Shown: positions 34,920 to 47,796, counted from the first letter of the stretch. The stretch is 64,000 nt of DNA from Aralia elata (GCA_034770075.1 CM068384.1:92778720-92842719), one strand, 5' to 3'. Notes: generated from the letters alone by a model not told the origin. Numbers and translations: made by a program.

Positions 34920-36716
34920 TTAGAGAAATGTCCTGTAGCTCCACGACATTTCTTTGTTGTTGGGTGGATAGACCGAGGTCACTAAAAGGCGAGTGCTGGT
35001 GGCAGAATTCAAGAAGATGAAGAAAGTCAAATAAGGCGAGCTCTCTCTAACGGGCAAAGAAAGTAAAACATCGATTGCCCCCACCCAAAGAACTAGCAAC
35101 TGTACCCTCCCTTTCCAGGTGAAAGCCTCGGCGAGAATCCTTCTGGGGAGGGATAGGGAAACTGGCCCAATAGGTTTCGAAGCGATTCCCCCTCGGGGGA
35201 GGAGTATTAACTGCCATAAATGGCATTCAACATCCAACATGGGTGTCACCGGGGTACCCTCCAAGCTGTCATGAGAAGACGTTATATGTGTGGGCGTGTC
35301 GTGAAGAGATGGAAATGTTACCAACCACAGCAGGAACCTTAAGCCCACATCAAACATGGAATTGTCAACATTACGGCTAAACACGATCATCATGAGGTGA
35401 GGAGGGCTCGACAAACAATAATGTTATGTCAAGGAGGCTCACAAGTAGTGGAGGACTCGGCCACTTTCCACTTGCAGTTTAAGTTGGTACCCATAAAAAG
35501 TCCAATGGGAACATTATCATTATCATCAAGTTCTCAAGCAATCTAAAACAAGGAATGGATCCTCGGCCTTTAACTCTAGAGTAAGTAACTCTTATCTCCC
35601 CGACAGCAGAAGGATTCCCCGGGGGAGGAACTCGAGGAGGTACCCGAGACGAAGTCTGAAAGGAATGGTGTCACCATGAAATCATGAAGTATAATTGTCA
35701 GCCCACCTGAAAGTCCTCTATCAGGCATGCAACGCACTCGGTATCACCTAGGAGACAGACTGGATGGGCTAAAAAGAAGTCCGAGTAGTAACAACAGGAA
35801 GACTGCAAGTTTATATATAATCTAGAATAAGAACGTAATTTGAAAAAAAGAAAAGGAAGAAGACATACTCTAGAGTTATGGGTGAATTCCCCCCAAACAG
35901 TAATTGAAATGTGCATGAAAAAAAAGCACCCGCGGGAAATCAACACAGTAAGGGCGTCATGATACATAGATCCCTACATAGCTGAATGCCCTACATTGTT
36001 GAATGCCCCAACATTGTTTAACGCCCTTACATAACCGAATGCATCCCCCCCCCCCCCCGATATATGCCCGCTCTCTTTAGTATAGCCTTATACTCAACAT
36101 TCCCGAGGATCTCGTTCAGTCCAATGTTGCCATCCTTGAAGACGGCTAGATGAGTCAGACAGGAAACGAAAGGGAGCTGAAAGGGTATTCTTATTTCACT
36201 ATGTCACATGCGGGGAATGCGACCGGAATGGGGGAAGTCGTCCCAACCTGCGCAAGCCACGACATAAAGAAACAAGCCTTCTTTCTCTGGTGGAAGGAAA
36301 AGTTTGTGCGATCATAAGTCCTGACATGTCTCCCAAAAAGTGTCAAAAGGCCCAAAAAAGGGAGCTCCTTTCCCCAATCATTGATAGAGGGAATTACCAC
36401 TGGAAGTCGCTTCCAAGTCCTTCAGAACCATTCGGTAGTACCGATGGCCTGCAATTGTAAAGTAAATGGACTCCACATGAGTGATCACTAATGGATGTCA
36501 AGATAAGGCATATGACCTTGAGTAGGCTTTACCATCGGGCAAGCGGAAGCGAAAGAGATTTGAGCTTTTGTCACTTGAAGTAATACCTGAAATATAGGAA
36601 GAAATGAAGTCAGGGAAGGAGTCAAAAATCCACAAATTAGTGAAAGTAAAAACAAAAGATTTGAAATTTTTCAACCAAAACTTTCGGACAGCCAAAAATG
36701 CATCCTTCGGAGCCAT
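34920..36716 (-). pseudogene. Antisense ORF region of the Tat-like element, copy 1
   Basis: On the minus strand an ATG at 36714-36716 starts MAPKDAFLAVRKFW, followed by a likely intron ending in TATATTTCAG. Further open pieces follow at 36191-36400 and 34920-35414 (...NVDNSMFDVGL..., ...ITSSHDSLEGT...). Tat-lineage retrotransposons are known to carry extra genes in antisense between the 3' end of the internal region and the LTR, and the position fits. Insertions scramble frames here; the copy at 62114-63830 is cleaner. Product unknown. Confidence 0.4.
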
Positions 36717-36905
36717 TGTTTAGAATTATTTTTGCTATGTGTCATGGCCGTTGGTGTTATTGACTTGTGAAGATCTCGTTCCGATACGGTACGGTTTTGA
36801 TATATATATGGGCCCCGATGACTCTAAACGGGAACAAAAAGTTATAGATTCGTCAAAACAGCGATACACGCATTCCCTATGTTTAAATTTTTGCGTACAT
36901 TTTCT

Positions 36906-37110
36906 CCTAGGATTCGCTCCCTAGGGTTTCGGCCCCCTAGGGTTCGGGCTCACCTAGGGTTCGGGCCCACACCCTAGGGTTTGTCGGTCACCCTAGGACG
37001 CGACAAAAATAAATCCCCTAGGATTCGGCTCCCCTAGGGTTTCGTCCACCCTTGAGGGCCAAAAAAAAAGGGCTTAAATATGCACCCACTATAGGGTTCG
37101 GCCCCTAGGG
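36906..37110. repeat. CCTAGGGTTCGG short repeats
   Basis: About eight copies of a CCCTAGGGTTCGGC-like word in both near-perfect and broken form, some as the self-complementary CCTAGG. Similar words occur at 33665-33680 in the same element. Confidence 0.6.
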
Positions 37111-38270
37111 GTAATTTCCTTTTGATTGTACCCTTGACATAGTTTCTGGATGCCCACCACAGATTAATTTTTTTCCGGAACGCGGATGCTTTCTTTGTCA
37201 ATAAAATATTGTGATTTTCTCTTATTTATCCGAGGGAACCCACCGAGATATAATATGCAAGTAAAACGGTGGCATCGAAAGACCAAAAGAAAAAGCTACA
37301 ATAACCTGTAGAAGAAACGTATGGAGAAGCAAGTCAAGAAAGAAGTTCGGCCGAAGAGTACTCAAAGTAAACGGGAAAAAATTGAAAGAAATAGAAGAAT
37401 GACATTGTTTTTTTTTTACCTCTTATCCCAAGATGAAAGGACTGTTGGCTTGGACGGAACTTTCTTTGGTGGATCTTCTGACTTGACATGAAGGGGGTGA
37501 GAAAACGCCAGACAAAAAAAAAATTTCCATAATGATGAAAGAAAAGGTCTAAGTGACTTGGGACTGAATATATTATATTCAAATCCCAAGCTATGCTAAT
37601 AGCAAAAGAAGCAATCCTTTATTTTTCTTCTTACGGAAGATTTGGCAATATAAAGATAAGTTTATTTGAGTTTTATTTTTTAAATTAAACCACATATATT
37701 TTCTGAACATTTGTTTAAATTTTGGTATTTTAATGGATTTTCAAACAAATATATATATTTGATTATCTGATATTTTATTTCTTATCAATAGACAATTTTT
37801 GAATATTGGTATATATATATTACTATATATATATTGAATATATTTGGTTTTCCTAAGGAAAAAAGATCTTGCTTTATAAAATTCTAATAAAGAGAAGATT
37901 TTGTTTCCAAATATTAATAAATTAAGATTTGGATTATTTGTGAATTTTATTTAGTGATATATGATTATTTCCAAATAATAAATTAAGATGTTGATTATAA
38001 GGAAATAAATATTAGACCAAAAATGTGGAAGCTTTCAGATGCTCCTACCAAGAGGTTCAAGGAAGAGCCCTTCTAGGTCTTGCCTCCTCTTAGGATTTTA
38101 ACCCTAATGGTTTGGCACCCTAGGGGTTTTCCCTTCTTCTAGAAACTCTTGTGTTCAAGACTATTGAACAAGGGAGAGTCATACAAAATCATTCGGCAAT
38201 AAACTTGTGAGAATTTTGCACTAGCGTCTCTCCAAGGAATCGTGGGACTCGTCGCGCAGGCGGGGGCAAA
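37111..38270. other. Tat-like element 3' internal region
   Basis: No gene recognised. AT-rich and insertion-prone sequence that ends in the polypurine-like GGCGGGGGCAAA just before the 3' LTR. Confidence 0.45.
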
Positions 38271-39054
38271 TGTGTTTAGGCCCAAGTGCATTATTAGGGT
38301 TCACATGACCCTAATTAAAATTAAATGTACAAATTAGGGTTTACAAAAAACCTAATTAAGATGTACAAATTAGGGTTCATGTGACCCTAATTAAATTTTT
38401 GTACGGATTGGACAAAAATAAATGTGCTAGACCCGGGGAAGTCTCCACGTGTTCCAAGGCAGTTAAGACTCGTGGATGCGGACCCATTTTGGGAATTGAT
38501 TGAGGGATTGGATTGGTGGCTAGAACGTTAGGAACAGGGCAATTTGGGCATGTAACTTCAATGATTAAAGGACATTTCTGGAAGATTCCCTATTAAAAAC
38601 AATGACTAAAGAAATAAAAAAAAAAAAAAACAAAAAAAAAAGGTATTTATGGTATTTTCCTTAAAACATGTGACTGGGGCATGTGACTATTTCCCAGGGC
38701 AAAAGCTCTGATAAATTAGTACCCTCTATTTTAAGAAAAAGGGTTGTAGAGGGTCAGTGATCGCTCTCACAGAACATTACACTTAGACTCTTGGAAGCTC
38801 ATTTACACTTGGAACTTTTTCCCTCTTCCAACTCGAAGACTCAAGGAAGGCTCTTGGAAATCCCTGGTCACCCTAACGCCGGTTTTCGGGATTCTAGGAG
38901 TTCTGCCACGTGTCTATTGGAGTAATTGCCTTCATACTGTTCTTCTCCCCTCTTTAATCAATCAATCAATTATGTGCTCTTCGGTGGATTTCTCTCCTCT
39001 TCAAGCCAATACGAAACCTATACCCCTCAGCAAGGTGTAATTTCTTTACCCACA
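38271..39054 (+). repeat. 3' LTR of Tat-like element
   Basis: It pairs with 21124-21804 but is about 100 bp longer, because of many one- to few-base insertions and an A-rich insertion at about 38609-38641. The spread of the extra bases looks like raw-read error rather than evolution. Confidence 0.8.
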
Positions 39055-39926
39055 ATTAATTAAAAAAAGGGTTCTTTTTTCTTTGAATAGATGATGAATG
39101 ATATAGATTAAAGATAATTATTAAAAAAGTGTGCATAATTAATGCATGGTATATGGATTAAAGAATAATAATTGATGTGTGGTAGATGTTGGTTAAGTTT
39201 TGACTCATAAATCGGGGGCTTTAGCATAATGTGTTTGCATAACTTTCTTACTTATCCTTCCTTTTACTCTCCTAACAAATTACTTTAGTGTAAGTTACCA
39301 CCATTTTCTTTCATACTCCTTAAAATTTATGGTAAGAAATTATTATTCATTTCTACAACCTTGACATTAAACGGTGAAATTTTTTGAAATGATACTAAAT
39401 TATCTTAATAATTGGTTGCTTTATCTAATATCTTTTGACCTAAATCTTCCTGTTGAATTTTAACCGTTTATATTTGAATTGTGAACCTTGTTATTTATTC
39501 TTGAAATATCGAATCGATTATTCTGGGATCTCATAGTTGACAATTTATGACATTATTGGGACTATGTACAAATTAAATTACCAAATATCTAATGTTTATT
39601 CTTTATTCTTATTATTCTTCTTATTTCCGTTCATTCTTTATCTCCTTGTTATTTTATACTAATCATCAGAATTTAAGTTGTTATGAATGTCTTTTTGGCT
39701 TAGGTGCAAAGACAATATGATATGTTTACTGTCTTTTAACCTATGTGACAAGGATATGTGTGTGAAAGTTCTCTTTGGTCTAGGTGTGCAAAGAGGAACT
39801 GTTGATTGACATGATCATGATCATTGGTGTTACAGTTGATAAAATCTTATTGGAGAATTTTTTTTTTTTGGAAAAGATAGTAGACATTATGCTCCATTTG
39901 ACTCTTCTATATGAATTGCTCATTCA
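39055..39926 (+). repeat. Older gypsy LTR, right part
   Basis: Continues the LTR interrupted at 21123: ATAGATTAAAGATAAT repeats, then landmarks matching the LTRs of region 1 in order (TTTATGGTAAGAAA..., TATCTTTTGACCTAAATCTT, CTCTTTGG...GTGCAAAGA, GACTCTTCTA). It is cut off before its own end by minus-orientation sequence starting TGTGACGCC. Confidence 0.7.
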
Positions 39927-40443
39927 TGTGACGCCTCAAAATTTTGTGCCTCAAATCCGGATACTTTCCAAACCGTATTCAGTGCTACACGATGTTTATT
40001 CATTCAACATACAAACATTTATCATAAAAACCAATTACTAAAATTATTACCATGGATTTAACTTGTCACTCTCAGGTTCTCAAAACCTGTTAAAATCTTC
40101 ATTACATGATATAAAAAATATTATTACAAAATACCTAACTATTACAGTCTTCAACTATCCATTCAACTTTCCTTTGCCTTTGTCATTTGTCTGACCCCTC
40201 TATATGTTCGTGGTTTCGCTGAACAACATTTATTTCCAAGCAAGTGCGCGTGAGCATTTAATGCTCAGCAAATATTAAGAGATAATAAAAACAACATATA
40301 TAAAAAACGGAATTAAACATTTTTCATTTAAGAATACTTCTATAAACTTGAAACAACAGTTTTGAAGTCATTAAATCAATTCTTGAACTACAAAGCTTTT
40401 CGTTTATTATGATCTTAAAACGACGATAATCTACACTAACTCG
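39927..40443 (-). repeat. 3' part of another gypsy LTR, minus orientation
   Basis: Begins TGTGACGCC, the complement of a GGCGTCACA LTR end, and its minus strand reads like an LTR U5 region. It is interrupted at 40443 by the minus-oriented Tat-like LTR. Confidence 0.45.
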
Positions 40444-41121
40444 TGGCTAAGGAAATCGTACCTTGCTAAGGGTTAGGGTTTCGTGTTGGCTGAGGAGGAG
40501 AGAAATCCACGAAAAGTACGGAATGGGTTGATGAATTGAAGAGGGTGGAGAAGAACAAGGTAGGCGATTAACCTAGTAACAGTTGACAGAACTCCTAGGA
40601 TCCAAGTGCCTTCAAGAGTACATTAGGATCTCAGAGAGCCTTAGTGTGTGCTTCGGGAGTGAGAGAGAATCTATACACAAGTCTTCAATCTTTTCAAAGG
40701 TCTCCATACCAAGCCAAGTGAGGAATCCAAAAGTCCCTTCCTCAATGTAATGGAAGGAGTATTTATAGGGTTTTTGGGGATAAAGTTGGTCATGTGCCAG
40801 ACATCATGCACCTTCCCCCCCCCGGGGAAATTTCAGGAAATACCCTTAAGTCACCAGAGTAATGCCTTATAATCGCCCCTGTCCTTATAGCCACCAATCC
40901 AATCCCTCTAATCGCATTACCAAAATGATGCATGTTGTCTTACCTCACGAGTCTTCTGCCTCGGGGCACACGTGACGACTTCTCTCGGGTCCCACACATT
41001 TATTTCCGGCTTTTCTGTCTATTCATTCAATTCACTTAGGTAACAATGCAAACCCTAATTTGTACACATTCAATCTCGATTATATCACATTGTGAACCGT
41101 ATATTTGTACTTGGGCTCACA
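40444..41121 (-). repeat. Tat-like LTR, minus orientation
   Basis: 678 bp. On the minus strand it has the same landmarks as 21124-21804 at lower identity: TGTGAGCCCAAGT start, GGGACCCGAGAGAAGTC, CCCTATAAATA promoter box (about 40754-40764), GGATTTCTCTCCTC and AACCCTAACCCTTAGCAAGG near its end. It is a diverged member of the same family. Confidence 0.7.
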
Positions 41122-41350
41122 TTTGCCCCTGCACGTGAGTCACGCCATGTAGAAGTGATGATCGTGCAAAGTACTTCAAGCCTCTGAGTTATTGCTTCAA
41201 ATTTCCGGAACCATCCGTATTGAATTCGATCTGGCAACGCCTCGGCGAAAACAAAAATCCTTAAGAGAGGGAATCTCTAAGGGAGCTCTCTAAGAATATC
41301 TTGGACATTCTTTATCAAATCTTTCCAAACCTTGCAAAATCTTTGTTTCC
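41122..41350 (-). mobile_element. Remnant of the internal region of the minus-oriented Tat-like element
   Basis: Directly outside the LTR the minus strand reads ...GCAGGGGCAAA, a polypurine-like tract equal to that at 38258-38270. Only about 200 bp of internal sequence is plausible before AT-rich DNA begins. Confidence 0.45.
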
Positions 41351-41759
41351 TTATATAATTTATATATTTATTAATTTATTTATTTATTTATTTAAAACTA
41401 GAACTATGCACTAATAAATGGTAGGTTATAGGAGCCTGAAACAAACCTAACCAAAATGACTTTAAAAATTTGTTAATGATGATTTGACTTTAAAGTGCGA
41501 TGTACCTAAAAAATGCTCCTATAATTGCTCCCTATAATACCGAGAGAAGCGAAGAAAGAGATAATTTAACTTTTGTCGGTATGAATACTACATACCGTTG
41601 GTTCACAATATCTTTTGTCAGCGATGGTCTACTGATAAACAATGAATTCAAGATAAATTATATATTATCAAATAAATATAAAGTCTTATTTATATTTTGG
41701 AAATAAAATCATATCCTTCCTTATATTTTGGAAACAAAAATTCACAATGGAAGCAAAGA

Positions 41760-41816
<57 letters not shown>

Positions 41817-42195
41817 GTAAATCTTCCATTTTTGTTTTTTTTGTTTTTTTGGAAAAAACAAACCCAACAGCTAAGTCCCAAAACTTCTGCCCTTGGTTTA
41901 TAGGAATTTGCTTTATAATATATCTATATATATGACTATAATATATATATTTAACATATATATAATTTATTATTTATATATAGAGTTGGGTATTGTATAT
42001 AAAATTATTAATTAATTAATAGCTTGATACCCCAGGAATTTCCTACATATCTTATGGAATGAATATGGGCGGATATATGTATAATAGGGTATAGTCGGAC
42101 AAAAATTCCTTGGACACAATTGGAAAGTTTGGTGCCTTATGATCGGTTCTCTTCCACCATTGTTCAATTTGCCACAGCTGAGATATCGCCAGACG
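41351..42195. other. AT-rich DNA up to the gap
   Basis: Contains TA microsatellites (41760-41812 and about 41920-41975). No gene supported. This is the end of the left contig. Confidence 0.5.
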
Positions 42196-42295
42196 NNNNN
42201 NNNNNNNNNNNNNNNNNNNNNNNNNNNNNNNNNNNNNNNNNNNNNNNNNNNNNNNNNNNNNNNNNNNNNNNNNNNNNNNNNNNNNNNNNNNNNNN
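42196..42295. other. Scaffold gap, exactly 100 N
   Basis: A run of 100 N, a conventional placeholder for a gap of unknown size. The base after it starts the second copy of 15561 onward. Confidence 0.99.
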
Positions 42296-44053
42296 TATAA
42301 TTTTATTACAAGATCCCCTTCGTTTCCCTTTCACATCGAGTTTAAAAATCATAATTAGTAATATAACTTACGTTGACCGTTTAACTACATTAAGTCAACC
42401 TTTTTTTTTTATCAATTTATATCAAACTTAGAAAAACTGAAAATTCGTCTCCCCCAGTTTTATCAAGGAAACAACCATTTATCAACTATAGTTTTAATCA
42501 AAGAAAACCCAAATCCCCCAATAAGATCATCTTTTTTAAATATTAATTTCTTAGTTTTCTTCAACAATAATTAGAATTAGTGTCATAGTTTTACAAGAAA
42601 ATAATAAAAAATAAATCCCATCTTACCAACTATTTAATTCGGGCTAAATCCCCACTTTAGTTACATCAAGTTTCCACTTCCAACTCTCAGAATTCAGCCC
42701 TTAAATTAATTGGACTAACACATCCATTATATCAATTACCTAATTTCTTACCAATGTCCCCCCCGAAATTCAAATTCCAGGTGAAAATTGCACGGGAATA
42801 CATAATTTTTTTCGAACCCAAGGTAATTAGTTTTATACATATTTAACACAATACCCCCAAGTTTTTTTTTTCTACATGCGGTTGTGCTTTTTTTATTCCA
42901 AAAAAATTTGAAAAATCTAACCAACAGCTACAGATTTCAGGGAAAAAAAAAAGAAACAACAAAAAACATTGTTCAATCTTCAAATATCCCCAAACCCAGC
43001 ATTGTTGTTCTTCTCCAATTAAAAAACAAACAACAAACACTGGCCATTACCCAAAAATATTATTGATGCTGGGCTAACAGGATGAAACTCAACTGTAGTG
43101 AGATAAAATTAAAACATTTTTATTGGTGTTACAAGCGAGAGAGGAGCGAGAGAAGAGCGAGGGTAGACAAACGTTATCATCTTGAAATATTCAAATTATT
43201 ACTCTATGAACAAAAAGTAATTTTTTTTTTTTTATGGTTCCATCTCTAATCTCATGCAAGGCATGCTAATCAAAAATATTCTGTAGAACCTGTCCAAATG
43301 CATTATTATTTTATATTGTATAAGTAGATACACCATTGTGGCATCACTTAACATTTGAAAAATACCAATTCAAAGGTTTAAAAAATCTCTTTTATACAAT
43401 TTTATCTAATACTTGGGTTAATAAAAATCCTACATTATGATACATTTTTAGCAAGAATAATGTTAACTTATTACTATGTAAATATATGTTTGAGAGATCT
43501 CTACATACTTATGCGCGGACTTAATTTTAAGTAGTATATCACTTTCACTAGTAGTAAATTTAAGATTTTAAGTAGTTATACTTTCCCATAAGTATTAGAA
43601 ATTAAGTAAGAGTCTTTTTTTCATTCGTGTGACTTTAACAGTTGCATATTTAAGTATATTATTTAGTATTTGACGTCTATCCACCTACGACAATTTGAGT
43701 TTATTATGTTATAAATTTTTGACCTATAACAAATTCATTATATATATTACGTGAGAAAGAAATTTCTTCACATTTTATCGCTCTAATTCCCTTAAGTTGT
43801 TCATGATTAAACAATCAAAAAACTAAAGTTATTTAAGTGTGCTATTTAGTAAAAAATCTTATGCATTCTAATTCAATTATTTGACTGTTTCAGAGGCATT
43901 CATTATAGACAAAGGACAGATGGAACCCCATAACTAAACGAACCAGTTGTTGTGAGTTAAAAATTAAAAAGAGGAGCAGTTGGGCTAGCCGGATGGAAGG
44001 TTTTTTCCAACAGATAATAATAAATAAATGTTTCAGTCAATTAAGGGGATCAC
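42296..44053. other. Extensin upstream region, copy 2
   Basis: Equivalent of 15561-17088 with many one-base insertions. No gene. Confidence 0.6.
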
Positions 44054-44061
44054 TATATAAA
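44054..44061 (+). promoter_or_regulatory. TATA box of the extensin copy 2
   Basis: TATATAAA, equivalent to 17089-17096. Confidence 0.55.
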
Positions 44062-44170
44062 GCTTAGCCTCCTGTTACCTTTGTATAATCCATTCACAAC
44101 CAAAGGTAGTTACTCTTTATATTACATTAGGAGGGAGTTTTCTGGCCAGCCTAATTGAGTCAGCCAGAAA

Positions 44171-45923
44171 ATGGGCCACATTGTTGGCAGCTCCATCCCG
44201 TCTATGCCTTGGACAATAAGTTGGTGTTTGTTTTTGCAACTAGTGTAGCTTCCGACAACCTACCAGCCTTATGAGTAGTGCATTTCCTACCACCACCAAC
44301 TGTTGCTTTACCAAGTCACCCACTCCCGCATCACCGATAATTACCACAACCTGACCTGCCCTATGCATAACATACAAATCTTCACCACCACCACCACCTC
44401 GATACGTCTATAAAAGTCTCCACCACCACCGTTCTCCCATCACCATCACCGCCCCCTCCATGACGTCTCCCCCTCCAATCCAAACACCCTCCCCCTCCAT
44501 ACCTCCTCCACCCCCCTACCATACGTTTCTTCTAAATTCTCCGCCATCCATACCCCATCCTTTTACATCGTACAAATCTCCGACCCGCCGCCACCCTACC
44601 TATACCACCACATCACCACCCTACCAACCTCTTTCCTCCTTCACCACCATCCACCCGTACCTTCTCGTTGTATCTAAGTCTCCACCACCACCTTCTCCAT
44701 CACCACCACCACCTCCTTATGATGGGATACTATAGTCCCCCCCCCACCACACCGCCACCACCCGCCAGTTCGTTCCCTCACCGCCACCACCCTATGTGAT
44801 ACAAGGTCTCCACCAGACCACCTACACCTAATTCACCACCTACCTCCTTACATTTTACAATTCTGCCCCCACCAACCTATCTCCATCACCTCCCCTCGCC
44901 TCTTCCCCTCTTAGTATCTGATATAAAGTCACCACCACCCACCATATACCACATCCTCTCCTTCACTGCTCCTCCTCCTTTATATCGTATAACTCCCCCC
45001 ACCACCACCTTTCACCATCACCACCACCTCCTCACCACGAGCCCTCCTTACATTGTTACAATTCTTCCGCCGCCGCACCTTCTTCCCCGCCCCCTTTCCT
45101 CCCTCATCACCTCCTCCTCCTTAGATCTAGATAAAATCTCCACCACCACCTCTCCTCTCAACACCAGCCTGCCTCCTTATAATTTTTATTAACATTTATA
45201 AAATTTTTTATAAATCTCCATACCATCCCCCCACCCCCTGTTTGGTCCCTCTCCTCTTCACCACCGCCCACCCCTCTACATTTTACCAAATCTCCACCAC
45301 CACCGTCTTTCTGCCTTCACCACCACCACCTTATGGCTTGTACAATTCTCCACCTCACACCATTCTCCCTCGGCCGCCGCCACCATATGTAGTACAATTC
45401 TCCACCACCATATCTTCACGATCACCACCCGCCCCACTGTACGTTTTAACAAACTCTTTCCACCACCCACCATCACCCTCACCACCACCACCCTTATATA
45501 TATAAGTCTCCAACCACCTCCCATCTCTATCCCCGCCCCCCTCCTCCATACTTGTACAAGTCTCCCCCTCCTCCATCTCCATTCACCTCCTCCTCCTTAC
45601 ACTATACATAAAATCACCACCACCACCCTTCCCCATCACCGCCATCCCCTCCCCAATATATCTACAACATCTCCACCACCTCCATCTTCCCTCACCACCA
45701 CCGGCCGTACTACTACAAAATGTCTCCACCACCTCCCATCTCCCCTCACCACCAGCCGCCCCGTACTACTACCAAATTCCCTCCACCACCTCCATTTCCC
45801 TTCACCACCACCATACTACTACAAATTCTCCACCGCCCCCCTCCATCTCCATCACCTGCCTCCATCTCCATACCTCCTAACTATACTACACTTCTCCACC
45901 ACCTCTCTCAACCGGTTACCTAG
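44171..45923 (+). pseudogene. Extensin, unreadable second copy
   Basis: Starts at ATG 44171 in the same context as 17192, but the second codon region already has an extra G (ATGGGCCACA). Across 1753 bp, against 1320 in copy 1, hundreds of added bases destroy the reading frame while CCACCACC and TACAA(A/G)TCTCC words remain recognisable. The stop-region equivalent is at about 45921-45923. The damage is spread evenly and made of small insertions, which suggests sequencing or consensus error at a contig start rather than a decayed gene. I would not count it as a second extensin locus without read evidence. Confidence 0.8.
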
Positions 45924-47796
45924 ACAAAAGTAAGTAACTAAAAATAACTATCATCACATCTCGTACACAATTAATGTTTTGCAAGCTCAAAAGTTTTATG
46001 GAAGGAAATATATCTTATTTTAAAAAATCAAAAGAATTCGGACCGGGATTTCATGATGACTGTACTGATTATTCTCACACAAAAGCCTGGAAAATAAAGG
46101 ATTTCAAATGTTGGCTATTTTTTGTTTCAGTATTGTTTTTGTTGTCTGTGCTTATTTTTTGAATCTTTTGATTGTGAGAAAATGTCATTCTTTTTACTCC
46201 GTTATTTTGCAATTGGTAATTAATTTAATTATACATTTTTTTCTTTTTTTCTATTTATTATATGTGGGAATAATACAATCATGCATATATATTTGTCAGA
46301 AAGTCTTTTTATATTAATTTGAGTATGAATGGAATAAAATAATCGTTATGTTTGAAATGGAAAATATAAAATTTTCAAATCTCTCCTCTTATAGTTTCTT
46401 TCTTGCTTGAATTTCTTGGATTTGGGAATTTTCGAATTAGGAACTTTACTATACTCATGTGGAATGCATTATAGAATGGGAAATGATATATCTCGCGATT
46501 TTGCGTATCGATTTTGTTGTTGTTAATTATGTGGATAAATTTTAGTGGTAATTAACTCTTTTAGTAAGTAAGATACTCAGATATAAATTATTCAATCTCA
46601 TTTATTGATGTACGTCGCTATTATAAGTAGGCTGGTATTGAAGCATCCAATTCAAAACCAATTTGATAATTTGATAATGAGAGGAGTAGTCTCTCAAACA
46701 CGTGGACAATTTTTAATTAGGTGACCTTATAGTTAGCATGTGGGACCGTTAGGCCTACACATAAATGATACTTGCTCTGATATTATATTGAGACATCTAA
46801 CTCAAAACTAATTCGTAATGAATAGAGTTGTTTCTTAAGTTATATATTAAAATTTCCAGATCTTAGTTACTCGATGTGAGACTTTTTATTTCAACAGTCA
46901 GAAAACTTTTGCAATACCCATGAATGCATGTGTTGCACACGTAGAAGAATAATATCCGTCCCTTTGATCTGCATAACTCGAATATATATCTCTTCTGGTT
47001 AAATAAAAGACAAAAGGAGAATAATGAAATTTCCAAACATCTCTCTCCCCTCTCTGTTTATATATGTATGTGTGTAGTGTGTATTACTATGTTGTAGAAT
47101 ATTTGCGTACCTAACAACATGGATTTTCTTTTCAAATTAGTATGAAGTGTGTATTACTATGTTGTAGAATATTTCGTACCTAACAACATGGGTTTTCTTT
47201 CAAATTAGTATGAAGAAATCAGATTAATCTGTTGCTAATGAATTTAATATGGTTGCCTTAGAATGGTTCTAGTAGAGTTGAATAGTCTAAAAAGTGATCC
47301 GGCAGATTTTTCTTATTTTTGGTTTCATGCCCTTGTTCTTTTATTTCATAACAGCGATAGGCACGCATACTATGCTGCCAGAATATTCTAATTATTCATT
47401 TCTTTCTTAACTTTTAAATTCATCAAGCAGTTGACCAAGCATACTTATTATCACTTAAAATAATAATAAGGTTGAATGACACTTTTGTTTTTCCAAATTA
47501 TCACCCATTTTTTTAGGTCGTCCTTAAAAATTTAGTTTTTTGTCATTGAATCCTTTAAAGTAACAGTTTGTGTCAATTCCGTTCTTTTTTCACAATTTCA
47601 TTAAAATTCCGCCCGAAATCTGACTCAACCCATTTTACCAAGGACAAAAGTATCTTTACAAGTATTTAGATATTATATATATTATGTATTTTACTATTAT
47701 TATAAGTATTATTAGTGTTAAAATATATAAAGTCAACAATAAAATAATTGATTTCTCCTAAATTCAAAATCCAAAAAACTGAACACATAGATTTGT
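45924..47796. other. Extensin 3' flank, copy 2
   Basis: Equivalent of 18512-20284, with insertion errors fading out near 46400. It includes the 69 bp tandem pair at about 47076-47215. No gene. Confidence 0.6.

Larger units (their letters stand above)
15561..36912 (+). repeat. Copy 1 of a 21 kb direct duplication (partner 42296-64000)
   Basis: Every landmark from TATAATTTTATTACAAG at 15561 to TTTCTCCTAGGA at 36912 recurs in order at 42296-64000: extensin TATA box, extensin, 69 bp tandem repeat, diverged LTR, Tat-like LTR, CACTA element with the same AGT duplication, captured exons, gag and antisense ORFs. Copy 1 is clean up to about 32800 and insertion-rich after that. See the findings for the assembly interpretation. 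Confidence 0.95.
21124..39054 (+). mobile_element. Non-autonomous Tat/Ogre-like LTR retrotransposon, interrupted by a CACTA element
   Basis: LTRs at 21124-21804 and 38271-39054 start TGTG...GGCCCAAG and end CCCACA. A tRNA-Arg-like primer site (TGGCGACTCTGCTGGGGA) follows the left LTR, and a G-rich tract (GGCGGGGGCAAA) precedes the right LTR. Flanking 5-mers ATTAT and ATTAA are near but not exact duplicates. Between the LTRs, apart from the CACTA insertion, are a gag relic, tandem repeats and antisense ORFs, with no recognisable protease, RT or integrase. Without the CACTA insertion the element is about 8.1 kb. The Tat/Ogre assignment rests on the primer type, the gag knuckle type and the antisense ORFs. 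Confidence 0.75.

Noticed and set aside
36906..37110. Telomere-like CCCTA words
   Set aside because: Plant telomere repeat is CCCTAAA in tandem. Here the unit is CCCTAGGGTTCGG and irregular, inside a retrotransposon.
41747..42431. Open frames around the gap, including one through the N run
   Set aside because: They come from TA microsatellites or from translating N as unknown residues.
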